Assembly: GCA_038231815.1 (NCBI GenBank)
Contig: JBBRKQ010000125.1
Span: 1 to 10,884, forward strand
Length of the DNA stretch: 10,884 bases
Reading direction: 5' to 3'
Source: CAILKP01 sp038231815
GTDB lineage: Bacteria; Planctomycetota; Phycisphaerae; Phycisphaerales; UBA1924
Position numbers and translations under genes: made by a program. Below the pieces are notes generated by a model, which made no database searches, had not been told where the DNA came from, and saw only the letters and a program-made list of their open reading frames with translations. This document shows positions 1-6,886 of this stretch, one piece after another. Numbering within the stretch: position 1 is the first letter of the stretch; every line of letters begins with the position of its first letter.

Positions 1-399
1 ATAGTTGACGCCAGACTGAATGATCTCGCTGAGGGCCTCGCCACCGATGATGACGCGGCCGGTGAGGGGGTTGATGACGCCGCCGCCGAAGTTGGTGGGT
101 GTGCCGTCTGGCAGGCGTGCCATGGGCAGCGTGCTGCCGCCACCGGAGGTCGCGACGGAGCCGTTGGCAAGGCCGGAGACGTACATCGACTGGCCGTCAT
201 AGGCGATGCCGATGGGGTTGTTGCCGATGTAATACTGGACTCCGGCTTGCATTTGCGCGGCGGTGGTATAGCGGTTGGTGCATACCGGATCCAAGTTGTC
301 GGTGCGGAAGCGCACGAGACGGAGGGTGGGGTCTGCCAGTGCGTGGGAGGCAAGACCGGCGGTGATGAGGAGGCCGACGACTGCTAGGCGGGTGTTCAT
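1..399 (-). CDS. Secreted beta-propeller-like protein, 5' part only
   Basis: The reading frame is open from an ATG at 399 to the left window edge, giving the first 133 residues; the C-terminus is missing. GGAG lies 7 bases before the ATG (plus-strand 407-410) and supports this start. Residues 1-22 form a Sec signal peptide: Arg4, a hydrophobic core VVGLLITAGLA, and an ALA cleavage site before Asp23, so the product is exported. Residues 58-82 (IGNNPIGIAYDGQSMYVSGL and following) resemble one blade of a beta-propeller or NHL-like repeat. A Gly/Ser-rich turn follows, then another possible strand pair near 108-121 (INPLTGRVIIGGE). Secreted proteins like this in planctomycetes often end in a PEP-CTERM sorting signal, but that part is outside the window. 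Function unknown. The call of an exported protein is firm; the fold is an inference. Confidence 0.75.
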   Translation of the reverse strand, partial: MNTRLAVVGLLITAGLASHALADPTLRLVRFRTDNLDPVCTNRYTTAAQMQAGVQYYIGNNPIGIAYDGQSMYVSGLANGSVATSGGGSTLPMARLPDGTPTNFGGGVINPLTGRVIIGGEALSEIIQSGVNY

Positions 400-448
400 C
401 TCTTTGCTCCAAACTTTGAGGATCATCCGATTCGGGGATGAAAGCCAT

Positions 449-475
449 TGCACGGGTACACATTGAACCCGTGCA
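449..475. repeat. Perfect 9-bp inverted repeat in the leader of the secreted protein gene
   Basis: TGCACGGGT (449-457) and ACCCGTGCA (467-475) are exact reverse complements separated by 9 bases. The repeat overlaps the predicted transcription start and lies about 50 bases upstream of the start codon. It could be an operator at the promoter or a hairpin at the 5' end of the mRNA. No run of T follows on either strand, so it is not an intrinsic terminator. Confidence 0.5.
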
Positions 476-478
476 GAT

Positions 479-507
479 ATTCTATAACCACTTTTGGCGT
501 TTGCCAG
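479..507 (-). promoter_or_regulatory. Possible sigma-70-type promoter for the secreted protein gene
   Basis: Read on the minus strand, CTGGCA (502-507; 4 of 6 match to TTGACA) is followed after 17 bases by TAGAAT (479-484; 5 of 6 match to TATAAT). Transcription would begin near 472, giving a leader of about 70 bases before the ATG at 399. A small palindrome, TGGC-GTTT-GCCA (495-506), overlaps the -35 region. The match is moderate and was found by eye; no other promoter in this gap looked better. Confidence 0.35.
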
Positions 508-601
508 AAAAACGAAGATGAATTGATTTGAGCGGTGGCCTCGCGGATATGCACGATCAATCGGATAGGATAAGTAGTCCGTATAACAATGGCAACGGCG
601 G

Positions 602-635
602 CAAATGAAAACGCCTCGGATGGGAAGCCGAGGCG
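602..635 (-). terminator. Intrinsic terminator of serC
   Basis: CGCCTCGG (612-619) and CCGAGGCG (628-635) form a perfect 8-bp GC-rich stem with an 8-base loop. On the minus strand the stem is followed directly by TTTTCATTT. It lies 38 bases beyond the serC stop codon in the right orientation. The U tract is short and interrupted, so termination may be incomplete. Confidence 0.7.
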
Positions 636-672
636 CGGGGTGCGGAAGGTGTGGGACCGGATAACGGTGCGA

Positions 673-1821
673 CTAGCCGTGGGTTCGGGCGAAGTGTTTG
701 ATGAAGTCGCCTAGGGCTATGCACCCGATTTCGGGGAAGGCGTTGTAGATTGAGGCGCGGATGCCGCCGGTCGCGCGGTGGCCGCGCATGCCGTCGAGGC
801 CAGCTTTCAGGGCTTCGGTGAGGAAGAGTTCTTCGAGCTGCTCAGAAGGGAGGCGGAAGCAGACGTTCATGAGCGAGCGGTCTTGCGTGCGAGCGTGGGG
901 CTTGTAGAAGCCGGAGCAAGCATCGAGGGCGGAGTAGATGTGTTTGGCCTTGGATTCGTTGTGGGCCTTCATGCCGCTTAGGCCGCCGTTTGCTTTGATC
1001 CACTCGGCCATGAGCTTGACGGTGTAGATGGCGAAGTGGGGGGGCGTGTTGGGCCGGGAATCTTCTTTGATCATTGTGCGGTACTGGAGCATTCGCGGGA
1101 CGGTTGGTCCGGCTTTGTCGGCGAGCTCTTTGCGGATGAACACAATGGTGGTGCCGGTGGTGCCCAGATTTTTTTGAGCGGAGGCGTAGATGAGGCCGTA
1201 CTTGGCCCAGTCGATGGGCTTGCTGAAGACATCGGAGCACATGTCGCAGACGATGGGAACGCCAGAGGGGACGGTTGGCTCGGTCTTTTGCTGCGTGCCG
1301 TAAATTGTGTTGTTGCTGGTGATGTGGACGTAGGCGGGGTTGTCGGAGAACTTGATGTCGGCGGCATCTGGAAGGCGGCGGAACTCGTGCGGCTTGCCGG
1401 TCCAGGCGACGTGGACATTGTGGCCGGCTTGCTTGGCATCATCGATGGAGCGGGTGGACCAGAAGTCGGTCTCGATGTAGTCGGCGGTTTGGCCGGGCTT
1501 TAAGAGGTTGAGCGGAACGATGTAGTTTTGGCTGCTGGAGCCACCGGTCATGAAGAGGATTTCAAACTCGGCTGGCACTTGGCCGACTTCGCGGATGAGG
1601 GCGAAGGTTTCGGTGAGGAGACGATCAAACGGTTTGGCGCGGTGTGAGTGTTCGAGAATGCCGTAGCCGGTGCCGTTGAAGTCCCAGACATCTGCCTGAA
1701 TTTTGTGGATGACTTCTTCGGGCAGGATTGAGGGGCCGGCGTTGAAGTTGAAGAGGCGGCCACCGGCGGTGCGGGTGACCGGGGCTGAGACGGAAGATGC
1801 GGCGGAGGTGATCGTGGCCAT
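673..1821 (-). CDS. serC: Phosphoserine aminotransferase SerC
   Basis: SerC is a PLP enzyme that converts 3-phosphohydroxypyruvate and glutamate to 3-phosphoserine and 2-oxoglutarate, the second step of serine biosynthesis; it also acts in pyridoxine synthesis in some bacteria. It is a cytoplasmic class V aminotransferase. Visible family signatures are the N-terminal FNFNAGPSILPEEV (24-37), GGSSSQNYIVPLNLL (93-107) around the cofactor phosphate, Asp193 in VCDMCSD as the likely pyridine-nitrogen partner, the PLP-binding Lys217 in IYASAQKNLGTTG, and the C-terminal GHRATGGIRASIYNAFPEIG (347-366). At 382 residues it is slightly longer than the usual ~360 because of a Ser/Thr/Ala-rich extension of about 21 residues. 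No alternative start codon exists inside that extension, so the ATG at 1821 is used, although no Shine-Dalgarno sequence precedes it. A terminator hairpin follows. It appears to be a single-gene unit, divergent from the sigma factor gene. Confidence 0.96.
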   Translation of the reverse strand: MATITSAASSVSAPVTRTAGGRLFNFNAGPSILPEEVIHKIQADVWDFNGTGYGILEHSHRAKPFDRLLTETFALIREVGQVPAEFEILFMTGGSSSQNYIVPLNLLKPGQTADYIETDFWSTRSIDDAKQAGHNVHVAWTGKPHEFRRLPDAADIKFSDNPAYVHITSNNTIYGTQQKTEPTVPSGVPIVCDMCSDVFSKPIDWAKYGLIYASAQKNLGTTGTTIVFIRKELADKAGPTVPRMLQYRTMIKEDSRPNTPPHFAIYTVKLMAEWIKANGGLSGMKAHNESKAKHIYSALDACSGFYKPHARTQDRSLMNVCFRLPSEQLEELFLTEALKAGLDGMRGHRATGGIRASIYNAFPEIGCIALGDFIKHFARTHG

Positions 1822-2241
1822 GGGTGAGTTTAGGAGCCTGCAGCGGGCTGGCTAGCGGGGTTTGGAAAACCGTGGTGGGCGTGGGGTGGGCGTGGGGTGG
1901 GTGTGGGCGTGTGGCTGGGTTTGGGGCTGGGTTTGGGGTGCGGCTGTGACAGGTGGTTAGGTTCGATAACCAGAGAGTTGTGCTGGGGCAAGGCGAGCGT
2001 GGAGACAACGTACCAAGCGGCAAGAGAAGGCAGGGATGAGGGGGAAAACCGCACGCAACAAAGAAGTGAGACGCTGCAGGTTTGCTGGTTGAGTAGTGGG
2101 GCGGGACCGGTGCAGGCCGCGGAGGGTGATTATGAATGGGCCTAGAGCTGCGTATGCATTGGAGTTTGAGAAAGAGGGGTGCGATAGTGGTGGCGAGTTT
2201 GCGGCGTGATTGCTGATGGCTGGCTAAACTCGTTTCGTTGT
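1822..2241. other. Divergent intergenic region between serC and the sigma factor gene
   Basis: This 420-base gap must carry the promoters for serC (leftward) and the sigma/anti-sigma pair (rightward). It contains the G-rich repeat tract described separately and a short inverted repeat, TGGTTA (1954-1959) with TAACCA (1967-1972). I could not pick a convincing -35/-10 pair for either gene. Open frames on both strands here translate to Pro/Thr/Ser-rich or Gly-rich low-complexity sequence without a ribosome binding site and are not called as genes. Confidence 0.6.
1875..1938 (+). repeat. G-rich tandem repeat tract with G-quadruplex potential
   Basis: The plus strand holds many runs of three or four G separated by one to five bases. 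There are two visible short tandem duplications: GTGGGGTGGG at 1881-1890 and 1892-1901, and the 12-mer CTGGGTTTGGGG at 1915-1926 and again at 1927-1938. The spacing satisfies the usual four-run quadruplex pattern several times over. The tract lies 54-117 bases upstream of the serC start, with the G-rich strand being the serC template strand. Confidence 0.7.
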
Positions 2242-2892
2242 ATGTCAAAGGGTTCTGAAACCATTTTGCAGCGTATTGCGCGGGGCGATCAGTCCGCGGT
2301 GGCGGCGTGCTTAGATGAGTACGGAGCGATGGTGACTGCGCTTGCGAGGCGGTATTTGGGTGGACCGGGTGGGGACCCGGCTGAGGTTGACGATGCCGTG
2401 CAGGAGATTTTTATTGAGTTGTGGACGCACGCGGGGCGGCATGATGCGGAGAAGGGGGGCGAGCCGGCGTTTATCGCGACGATTGCCCATCGACGGCTGA
2501 TTGACAGGCAGCGTCGGCATGCGGCAAGACGGAGCCGCGTGGCGGTGGCGGATGGGGAAAGTCTGGAGCGGGCAGCGCATTTGAAGGCTGGTTTGGCGGC
2601 GATGATGGGAGATAACCGAGCGGCGCAGCACGATGAGACGGCAAAGGCGGCACAGGCATTCTCCCAGCTTACCAGCGAGGAGCAGGAAGCGGTGTATCTG
2701 GCAATCTGCCAGGGCATCAGCCACGAAAGAGTTTCGGGTATGCTCAATATACCGTTGGGCACGATTAAAACTCGTATTCGCCGCGGCTTGTCGCGGCTGC
2801 GGGAGATGCTGAACCCGGCATCGGGCAATGATGTAACCTCGCCTGTGACCGGCGGTGCGCGAGCAGGCACTTCGGAGGGGCGCAACCAGTGA
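2242..2892 (+). CDS. ECF-family RNA polymerase sigma factor
   Basis: An extracytoplasmic-function (group 4) sigma-70 factor that directs RNA polymerase to a specific promoter set. With the ATG at 2242 it has 216 residues. Region 2 spans about 10-92: DDAVQEIFIELWTHA (50-64) matches the core-binding and -10 recognition segment, and FIATIAHRRLIDRQRR (77-92) matches regions 2.3-2.4. Region 4 spans about 140-190: LTSEEQEAVYLAICQGIS followed by the helix-turn-helix HERVSGMLNIPLGTIKTRIR and RGLSRLR. A GTG at 2206 in frame would add 12 residues, but these fall outside the family's normal N-terminus, so the ATG is preferred; neither start has a clear Shine-Dalgarno sequence. The C-terminal 25 residues are a Gly/Ser-rich tail. 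Its stop codon overlaps the start of the next gene, a membrane anti-sigma factor, implying activation by release from that partner. ECF pairs usually autoregulate, but I could not identify the promoter. Confidence 0.9.
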   Translation: MSKGSETILQRIARGDQSAVAACLDEYGAMVTALARRYLGGPGGDPAEVDDAVQEIFIELWTHAGRHDAEKGGEPAFIATIAHRRLIDRQRRHAARRSRVAVADGESLERAAHLKAGLAAMMGDNRAAQHDETAKAAQAFSQLTSEEQEAVYLAICQGISHERVSGMLNIPLGTIKTRIRRGLSRLREMLNPASGNDVTSPVTGGARAGTSEGRNQ

Positions 2893-3848
2893 ACACCGAT
2901 ACCGTCCAACCTGATGCGAACGGCAGTGTGCCGCCTGATCCGCAGGTGCAGTTGCGGGTTCTGCGCGAGCGGCTGCTTGAACTGCTTGCGGCGGAGCAGA
3001 CGGGGTCACTTGCGCCCGATGAGATTGAGGAATTGATGTCGCTGCGCCGTCGGGTGCCACCGATTACTGATGCGACTGGCAAGCCGGTTGATGATGGGTC
3101 GATGGACCGGACGATTGGTGTGTTGTTGGCGGCGTCGGTGATGGCTGAGCGTGGGGGTGCATCGCGGTTATCGGCTGGTGAAGATGCCATGAGCCCGGCT
3201 GTGCGGCAGCGGTTGTTGGCGGTGGGGCAGAGTCTTGCCGTGGCGAACGGCAGGGTGGTGAGTGCCGCGCCTGCTGGGCGGGTGCGCGTGGAGGCTGAAC
3301 GGCCGGGTGGCCGCGGGCTGCTGATTGGACCGGTTGGCTGGATTGGCTGGGCTGCTGCGGCTGCGGCGATTGTGGCGTTGGTGTTGGCACCGCGCGGGCC
3401 GGTGATTCCGGTGGCGCCGAGTGCGAGCGACAGGCTTGCGGTGTTGCTGGCTGATCCGGACAATACTGTGCGCATTACGTGGCAGGCGCAGGCGGACCCG
3501 GCGGCTAAGGAGGTTGCGGGGGAAGTGATCTGGAACGGCCAGTTGCAGGAAGGATTTATGCGGTTTAAGGGGCTGGCGGAGAATTTGCCGAGCAAAGAGC
3601 AGTATCAGTTGTGGATTTTTGATGCTGGGCGGACGGATGCGGCGTTCCCGGTTGATGGCGGGGTGTTTGACATTACCAGTGCGCAGCGGGATGCGAAGAC
3701 GGGAGACTTGCTGGTGCCGATTCGGGCCACGCTGCCGGTTCGCAAGCCTGCCGCGTTTGCGGTGACGATTGAGCAGCCGGGCGGGGTGGTTGTGACCAAG
3801 AAAGAGCGGCTGCTGGTGCTGGCACCGGTGAAGACCGGCGGGGGATGA
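2889..3848 (+). CDS. Membrane anti-sigma factor, RskA-like C-terminal domain
   Basis: Predicted to sequester the ECF sigma factor encoded immediately upstream. The GTG start overlaps the sigma stop codon (GTGA, 2889-2892), typical of translational coupling that keeps partners in balance; no other start fits the coupling as well. Residues 1-146 are the probable cytoplasmic sigma-binding part, with amphipathic helices at about 20-35 and 42-55. The protein contains no Cys at all, so the zinc-binding His/Cys motif of many anti-sigma domains is absent. A transmembrane helix lies at about 147-167 (GPVGWIGWAAAAAAIVALVL). Residues 183-312 resemble the extracytoplasmic RskA domain: a GEVIWNG strand, KGLAENLPSKEQYQLWIFD (227-245), and the late AVTIEQPGGVV motif (291-301). 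Release in RskA-type systems is by regulated proteolysis. The inducing signal here is unknown. The RskA assignment is by motif only. Confidence 0.85.
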   Translation: MNTDTVQPDANGSVPPDPQVQLRVLRERLLELLAAEQTGSLAPDEIEELMSLRRRVPPITDATGKPVDDGSMDRTIGVLLAASVMAERGGASRLSAGEDAMSPAVRQRLLAVGQSLAVANGRVVSAAPAGRVRVEAERPGGRGLLIGPVGWIGWAAAAAAIVALVLAPRGPVIPVAPSASDRLAVLLADPDNTVRITWQAQADPAAKEVAGEVIWNGQLQEGFMRFKGLAENLPSKEQYQLWIFDAGRTDAAFPVDGGVFDITSAQRDAKTGDLLVPIRATLPVRKPAAFAVTIEQPGGVVVTKKERLLVLAPVKTGGG

Positions 3849-3944
3849 TGCGGTGGAGGTCTGATGGTGGTTGAGTGAGCGCTTGGCGGCTGGCGGAGTG
3901 TTTGCGGCGGTGTTTGCGTGTGATGATCCCTACGCTTTGGGGCA

Positions 3945-5189
3945 GTGCAACATCCGACTATTCATCTTTTTGAGCAGACCCCTGAAACCCTTGGCCAATG
4001 GTGCGAAAGTCAGGGCATGCCCGCGTATCGCGGCAAGCAGATTATTGAGTGGGTATACGAGAAACACGTTACTGATCCGCTGCTGATGAGCAACCTTTCA
4101 AGGTTGGATAGGGAGAAGATTGCGGCGGGGGTGACGTTTGAATCTGGGTTTACTGTGGCCCACAGCCGGGCGACGGATGGGGTGCAGAAGTTGCTGGTGC
4201 AGTGGAAAGACTACGCGAATGCGGCTGGCGGCGGTGGGGGAAAAACTGCTGCGAGCGTGTGCGGGGGAATTGACAGCACGGAGGCGGGCTTATCGGGCGG
4301 CGCATCATTATCGTTACCGGTGCTGCAAGGTGTTGGCTTGGCGGTGCCGCCAGATGGCCAGAGGGCGGCGGCGGGGGCGACGGTGGGAGCTGCTGAGTTG
4401 CCGGAACCATCGGACACACGCCGGCAGACGGAGTGCGTTTTGATTCCGACGGATGAACGCAAGACGGCTTGCATTAGTTCGCAGGTGGGGTGCCCGGTTG
4501 GGTGCAAGTTCTGTGCTTCGGGCATGGGTGGGCTGGATGCAAATTTGTCGGCCGGGCGGATTGTTGAGCAGGTATGGCGATTGGGCTCACTGCCGGAGAT
4601 TCGGCGTGTGAGCAACGTTGTGTTCATGGGCATGGGTGAGCCGCTGAGTAACTTTGATGCGGTGACATCGGCCATTCGCACGATGAACCAGCTTTGGGGA
4701 CTGGGAATCTCGGCCCGCAAGATCACGATTTCGACGGTGGGCCTGCCGAAGTACATCAAGCGGCTGCGCGATGAGTTTGAGCTGCCGGTGACGCTGGCAC
4801 TTTCGCTGCATGCAACGAATGATGACCTGCGGCGGCAGCTTATTCCGTGGTCGGAGTTTACGACGATTGAGGAACTGCTTGATGCATGCCACGGCTGGTT
4901 TGAGAAAACAGGTCGCGAGATTACGCTTGAGTACACACTGCTGCGCGGGGTGAACGACAGCCCGATGGAGGCTGCACGGCTTGCGGAGCTTGCGCAAACG
5001 CTGAGGGCTAATGTGAACCTGATTCGGTACAACGAGGTGGCGGGCATTCCGTTCTCGCGGCCGAAGACGGATGATGTGTTGCAGTTTCAGCAGGTGCTGC
5101 GGAACCGGAATGTGAACGTGCACATTCGGGCATCGCGCGGGCGGGATATTGCCGCGGCGTGTGGGCAGTTGCGGCATGAGCAGAAGTGA
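3945..5189 (+). CDS. rlmN: Dual-specificity rRNA/tRNA adenine C2 methyltransferase RlmN
   Basis: A cytoplasmic radical-SAM enzyme that methylates C2 of A2503 in 23S rRNA and A37 in some tRNAs. The N-terminal RNA-binding domain (about 5-88) includes the conserved MPAYRGKQIIEWVYEK. The radical-SAM core begins near 163, with the 4Fe-4S cluster CX3CX2C at Cys183, Cys187 and Cys190 (VGCPVGCKFC). The two methyl-transfer cysteines are present: Cys176 (7 residues before the cluster, matching E. coli Cys118) and Cys406 (in RGRDIAAACGQL, matching Cys355). MGMGEP (228-233), ISTVGLP and LALSLHA are also intact. The GTG at 3945 is the first start after an in-frame stop at 3924 and has GGGG just upstream (3939-3942). 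At 414 residues it is longer than the usual 340-390 because of a low-complexity insert at about 90-160, between the accessory domain and the core. All catalytic residues are intact, so it should be active. Confidence 0.95.
   Translation: MQHPTIHLFEQTPETLGQWCESQGMPAYRGKQIIEWVYEKHVTDPLLMSNLSRLDREKIAAGVTFESGFTVAHSRATDGVQKLLVQWKDYANAAGGGGGKTAASVCGGIDSTEAGLSGGASLSLPVLQGVGLAVPPDGQRAAAGATVGAAELPEPSDTRRQTECVLIPTDERKTACISSQVGCPVGCKFCASGMGGLDANLSAGRIVEQVWRLGSLPEIRRVSNVVFMGMGEPLSNFDAVTSAIRTMNQLWGLGISARKITISTVGLPKYIKRLRDEFELPVTLALSLHATNDDLRRQLIPWSEFTTIEELLDACHGWFEKTGREITLEYTLLRGVNDSPMEAARLAELAQTLRANVNLIRYNEVAGIPFSRPKTDDVLQFQQVLRNRNVNVHIRASRGRDIAAACGQLRHEQK
4212..4424 (+). other. Low-complexity insert within rlmN (residues about 90-160)
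   Basis: In ordinary RlmN proteins the segment ending about LLxxxD is followed almost directly by the ETVLIP-type strand. Here LLVQWKDY (83-90) and TECVLIPTDERKTACISSQ (162-180) are separated by about 70 residues rich in Gly and Ala with some Ser, Pro and Val. They start with NAAGGGGGKTAA and end with ELPEPSDTRR. The frame is maintained, flanking motifs are intact, and the composition suggests a disordered surface loop rather than a folded domain or intein (no splicing motifs seen). The exact boundaries are estimates. Confidence 0.7.
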
Positions 5190-5293
5190 CGGCGATGCCG
5201 AGATCGTGTGTAACTGACGCAGCCGACCCGGCTTTCGCTGCGATCGTGCGAAGGCGCATTGCGGTTGCGCCAGCCACCCGTTCCCGGCAAAAG

Positions 5294-6886
5294 CTAAATT
5301 GACCGGCACGCATCATCGGCTGCAATCTCACTGCAGATCGCGCACGCTGTGGTGCCCAGTCCCGGCCATGTTGTGTCTCCGGCCTGAACCCAGCCCGCAA
5401 CACCTATGTTGTGCGGCACTGCTCTCTGGTTGCTGTTACGAAGGGTCAGCCGTATTCCTCCGACTGACCCTTTGTATCTTCGCGTAAATCTTGAATAGGT
5501 CTTCGGTGAGGCACACGCGAGCCATTGTGCGCGGTGCCCAAGATCGGGATACGCAACCCGGGCAATTTTCAGGAGCCGGTCTCCCAGTATCTTCTTGGCC
5601 TGCGCGTGGGCCACATCGTCTAGGTCAAGCCAGCCGTCGAGGTCGACGTGGGTTGTGAGCATTGCCACGCGGTACCCGGCGGGCGCGGAAAGCGTGTCGC
5701 CGGGCGACGAGATCGAAAGAAAGCAGTTATTGCCGTTTCCCAGGGGCTGGTCCGGTTCGGGGAGGAACTGGTGGTGGGTAAACGCGTGGGCTGCGACCTC
5801 TTCGTTGGGAACGCCCATCGACAGCATCGCCGCACCCCCAAGCGATGATTCGTCTCTGCGGCACCAACGGTTCAAGGCATCGCCGACGGCGGGTGGACCG
5901 ATGCGTGCGGCGTCCCAGATCGGCAGTGTGCAAATGACCACATCAGCCGTGAAATCTCCGCGTGCCGTTGTCAGCCGAAAGCGTCCCCGCTGGCCATTCT
6001 GTGCCGGGGCGACCGATTCTACCGGTAAGCTCCGGTGGATTTTCACACCAAGCTCTGTCGCGCGGAGTTCGAAAGCACCCCAGAAGCCGAACATTCCACC
6101 GTGTGGCCTCGCGATCGCGCCGCGGATTGACATTCCAAGTGCAGCGTTGATCAGCGGAGCGACCGATGGTTCGCTGTGCACCGTGTCTTGGACGACCATC
6201 GACATGAACGCCCGCAGCGGTGCATCGTGTCGCAGCCCGGCCCACGACAGTGCATCGTCCAGTGTCCAGCGAAGATACCGCAGCGAGGGCCAGTCTTTGG
6301 GGTGCAGCACGCCAGCGGCCGAGAGGAGTTCCCGAGTGCTTTGTATCGGCAGGCGGGGCCTGCTCTGGCTCGCACGCCAATAGATACGTGCCAGATTATC
6401 CAGAAGCGTCCACAAACGCCGATGCGCGGGTGTATCGCCGAGCGAGCGTGCTCGCTCGATTCGCCAGCGGGCCGGTTCTGAACTCAGCACGATTGTTCGG
6501 TTCGAGATCCAACCAAGGTACCCCGGAAGGTGCTCCAGCAGCGAGTCGGAAAGCCCGATCTCGGCCATGAGCCGCCCGCCAACACCGGACGGTCCGTAGT
6601 CCACAAGGGTTGTCGCGCCGACATCAAATGCGAACCCTTGGCGGCGGTAGTACCCTGCGCAACCTCCGACGTTCCGATGAGACTCAAAGACGGTAACCTG
6701 CTGGCCGCGCACCGCCAAACGTGCTGCGGTGGCCATGCCAGTGAGGCCAGCGCCAATCACCGCGATGGATGTATGCGTTTTAGAATGGTGAAGCTTAGGC
6801 CGATATCGTTCTTTCCCGGTCGGTGCAGCCTCACACCCCCCGCAACTCCACCGGCAGCACCAGCCTCGCAGGCTGTAAACACGCAT
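5294..6886 (-). CDS. CrtI/CrtISO-like FAD-dependent oxidoreductase
   Basis: A flavin amine-oxidase/phytoene desaturase-type protein; the substrate is not identifiable from sequence. The Rossmann FAD site is SIAVIGAGLTGMATAARLA (40-58) with GXGXXG at 45-50, Glu68 in VFES binding the adenosine ribose, and the NVGGCAG segment (72-78). The C-terminal FAD motif GVAGWVQAGDTTWPGLGTTA (495-514), with Asp504 and PGLG, is typical of carotenoid desaturases, isomerases and related dehydrogenases. Length (530) fits the family. The ATG at 6886 is the only canonical start before the FAD motif. It gives about 38 extra residues, and the first 18 codons overlap the 3' end of the DUF255 gene out of frame; a non-canonical start nearer 6775 cannot be excluded. 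Sampled base composition is C-rich or balanced on the plus strand, unlike the G-rich flanks, suggesting a different origin. No other carotenoid gene is visible nearby, so a pigment role is speculative. Confidence 0.85.
   Translation of the reverse strand: MRVYSLRGWCCRWSCGGCEAAPTGKERYRPKLHHSKTHTSIAVIGAGLTGMATAARLAVRGQQVTVFESHRNVGGCAGYYRRQGFAFDVGATTLVDYGPSGVGGRLMAEIGLSDSLLEHLPGYLGWISNRTIVLSSEPARWRIERARSLGDTPAHRRLWTLLDNLARIYWRASQSRPRLPIQSTRELLSAAGVLHPKDWPSLRYLRWTLDDALSWAGLRHDAPLRAFMSMVVQDTVHSEPSVAPLINAALGMSIRGAIARPHGGMFGFWGAFELRATELGVKIHRSLPVESVAPAQNGQRGRFRLTTARGDFTADVVICTLPIWDAARIGPPAVGDALNRWCRRDESSLGGAAMLSMGVPNEEVAAHAFTHHQFLPEPDQPLGNGNNCFLSISSPGDTLSAPAGYRVAMLTTHVDLDGWLDLDDVAHAQAKKILGDRLLKIARVAYPDLGHRAQWLACASPKTYSRFTRRYKGSVGGIRLTLRNSNQRAVPHNIGVAGWVQAGDTTWPGLGTTACAICSEIAADDACRSI

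Noticed and set aside
1830..2054. Open frame of 74 codons on the minus strand ending 8 bases before serC
   Set aside because: It starts at a GTG without a ribosome binding site and its second half is just the translation of the G-rich repeat (Pro/Thr/His-rich). No independent support for a gene.
1897..2145. Open frame of 82 codons on the plus strand with a Gly/Leu/Val-rich N-terminus
   Set aside because: The apparent hydrophobic N-terminus is a by-product of the repeated GGGTTTGGGG sequence; no ribosome binding site and no recognisable protein.
2289..3595. Several long minus-strand open frames opposite the sigma/anti-sigma genes
   Set aside because: Ser/Pro/Arg-rich products without motifs, opposite well-supported genes; mirror frames of GC-rich coding sequence.
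4212..4424. Intein or inserted mobile element in rlmN
   Set aside because: No intein splicing motifs (no suitable Cys/Ser start and His-Asn end), no terminal repeats or target duplication seen; the segment is low-complexity and keeps the frame.
5253..5271. Short hairpin GGCGCA / TGCGCC between the convergent rlmN and oxidoreductase genes
   Set aside because: The position suits a bidirectional terminator, but the stem is only 6 bp and no T run follows on either strand.
5438..5475. Inverted repeat AAGGGTCAG (5441-5449) / CTGACCCTT (5464-5472), terminator-like
   Set aside because: It lies inside the C-terminal coding part of the FAD oxidoreductase, before its conserved FAD motif, and neither side has a T tract. 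Probably chance, unless the C-terminus is misread.
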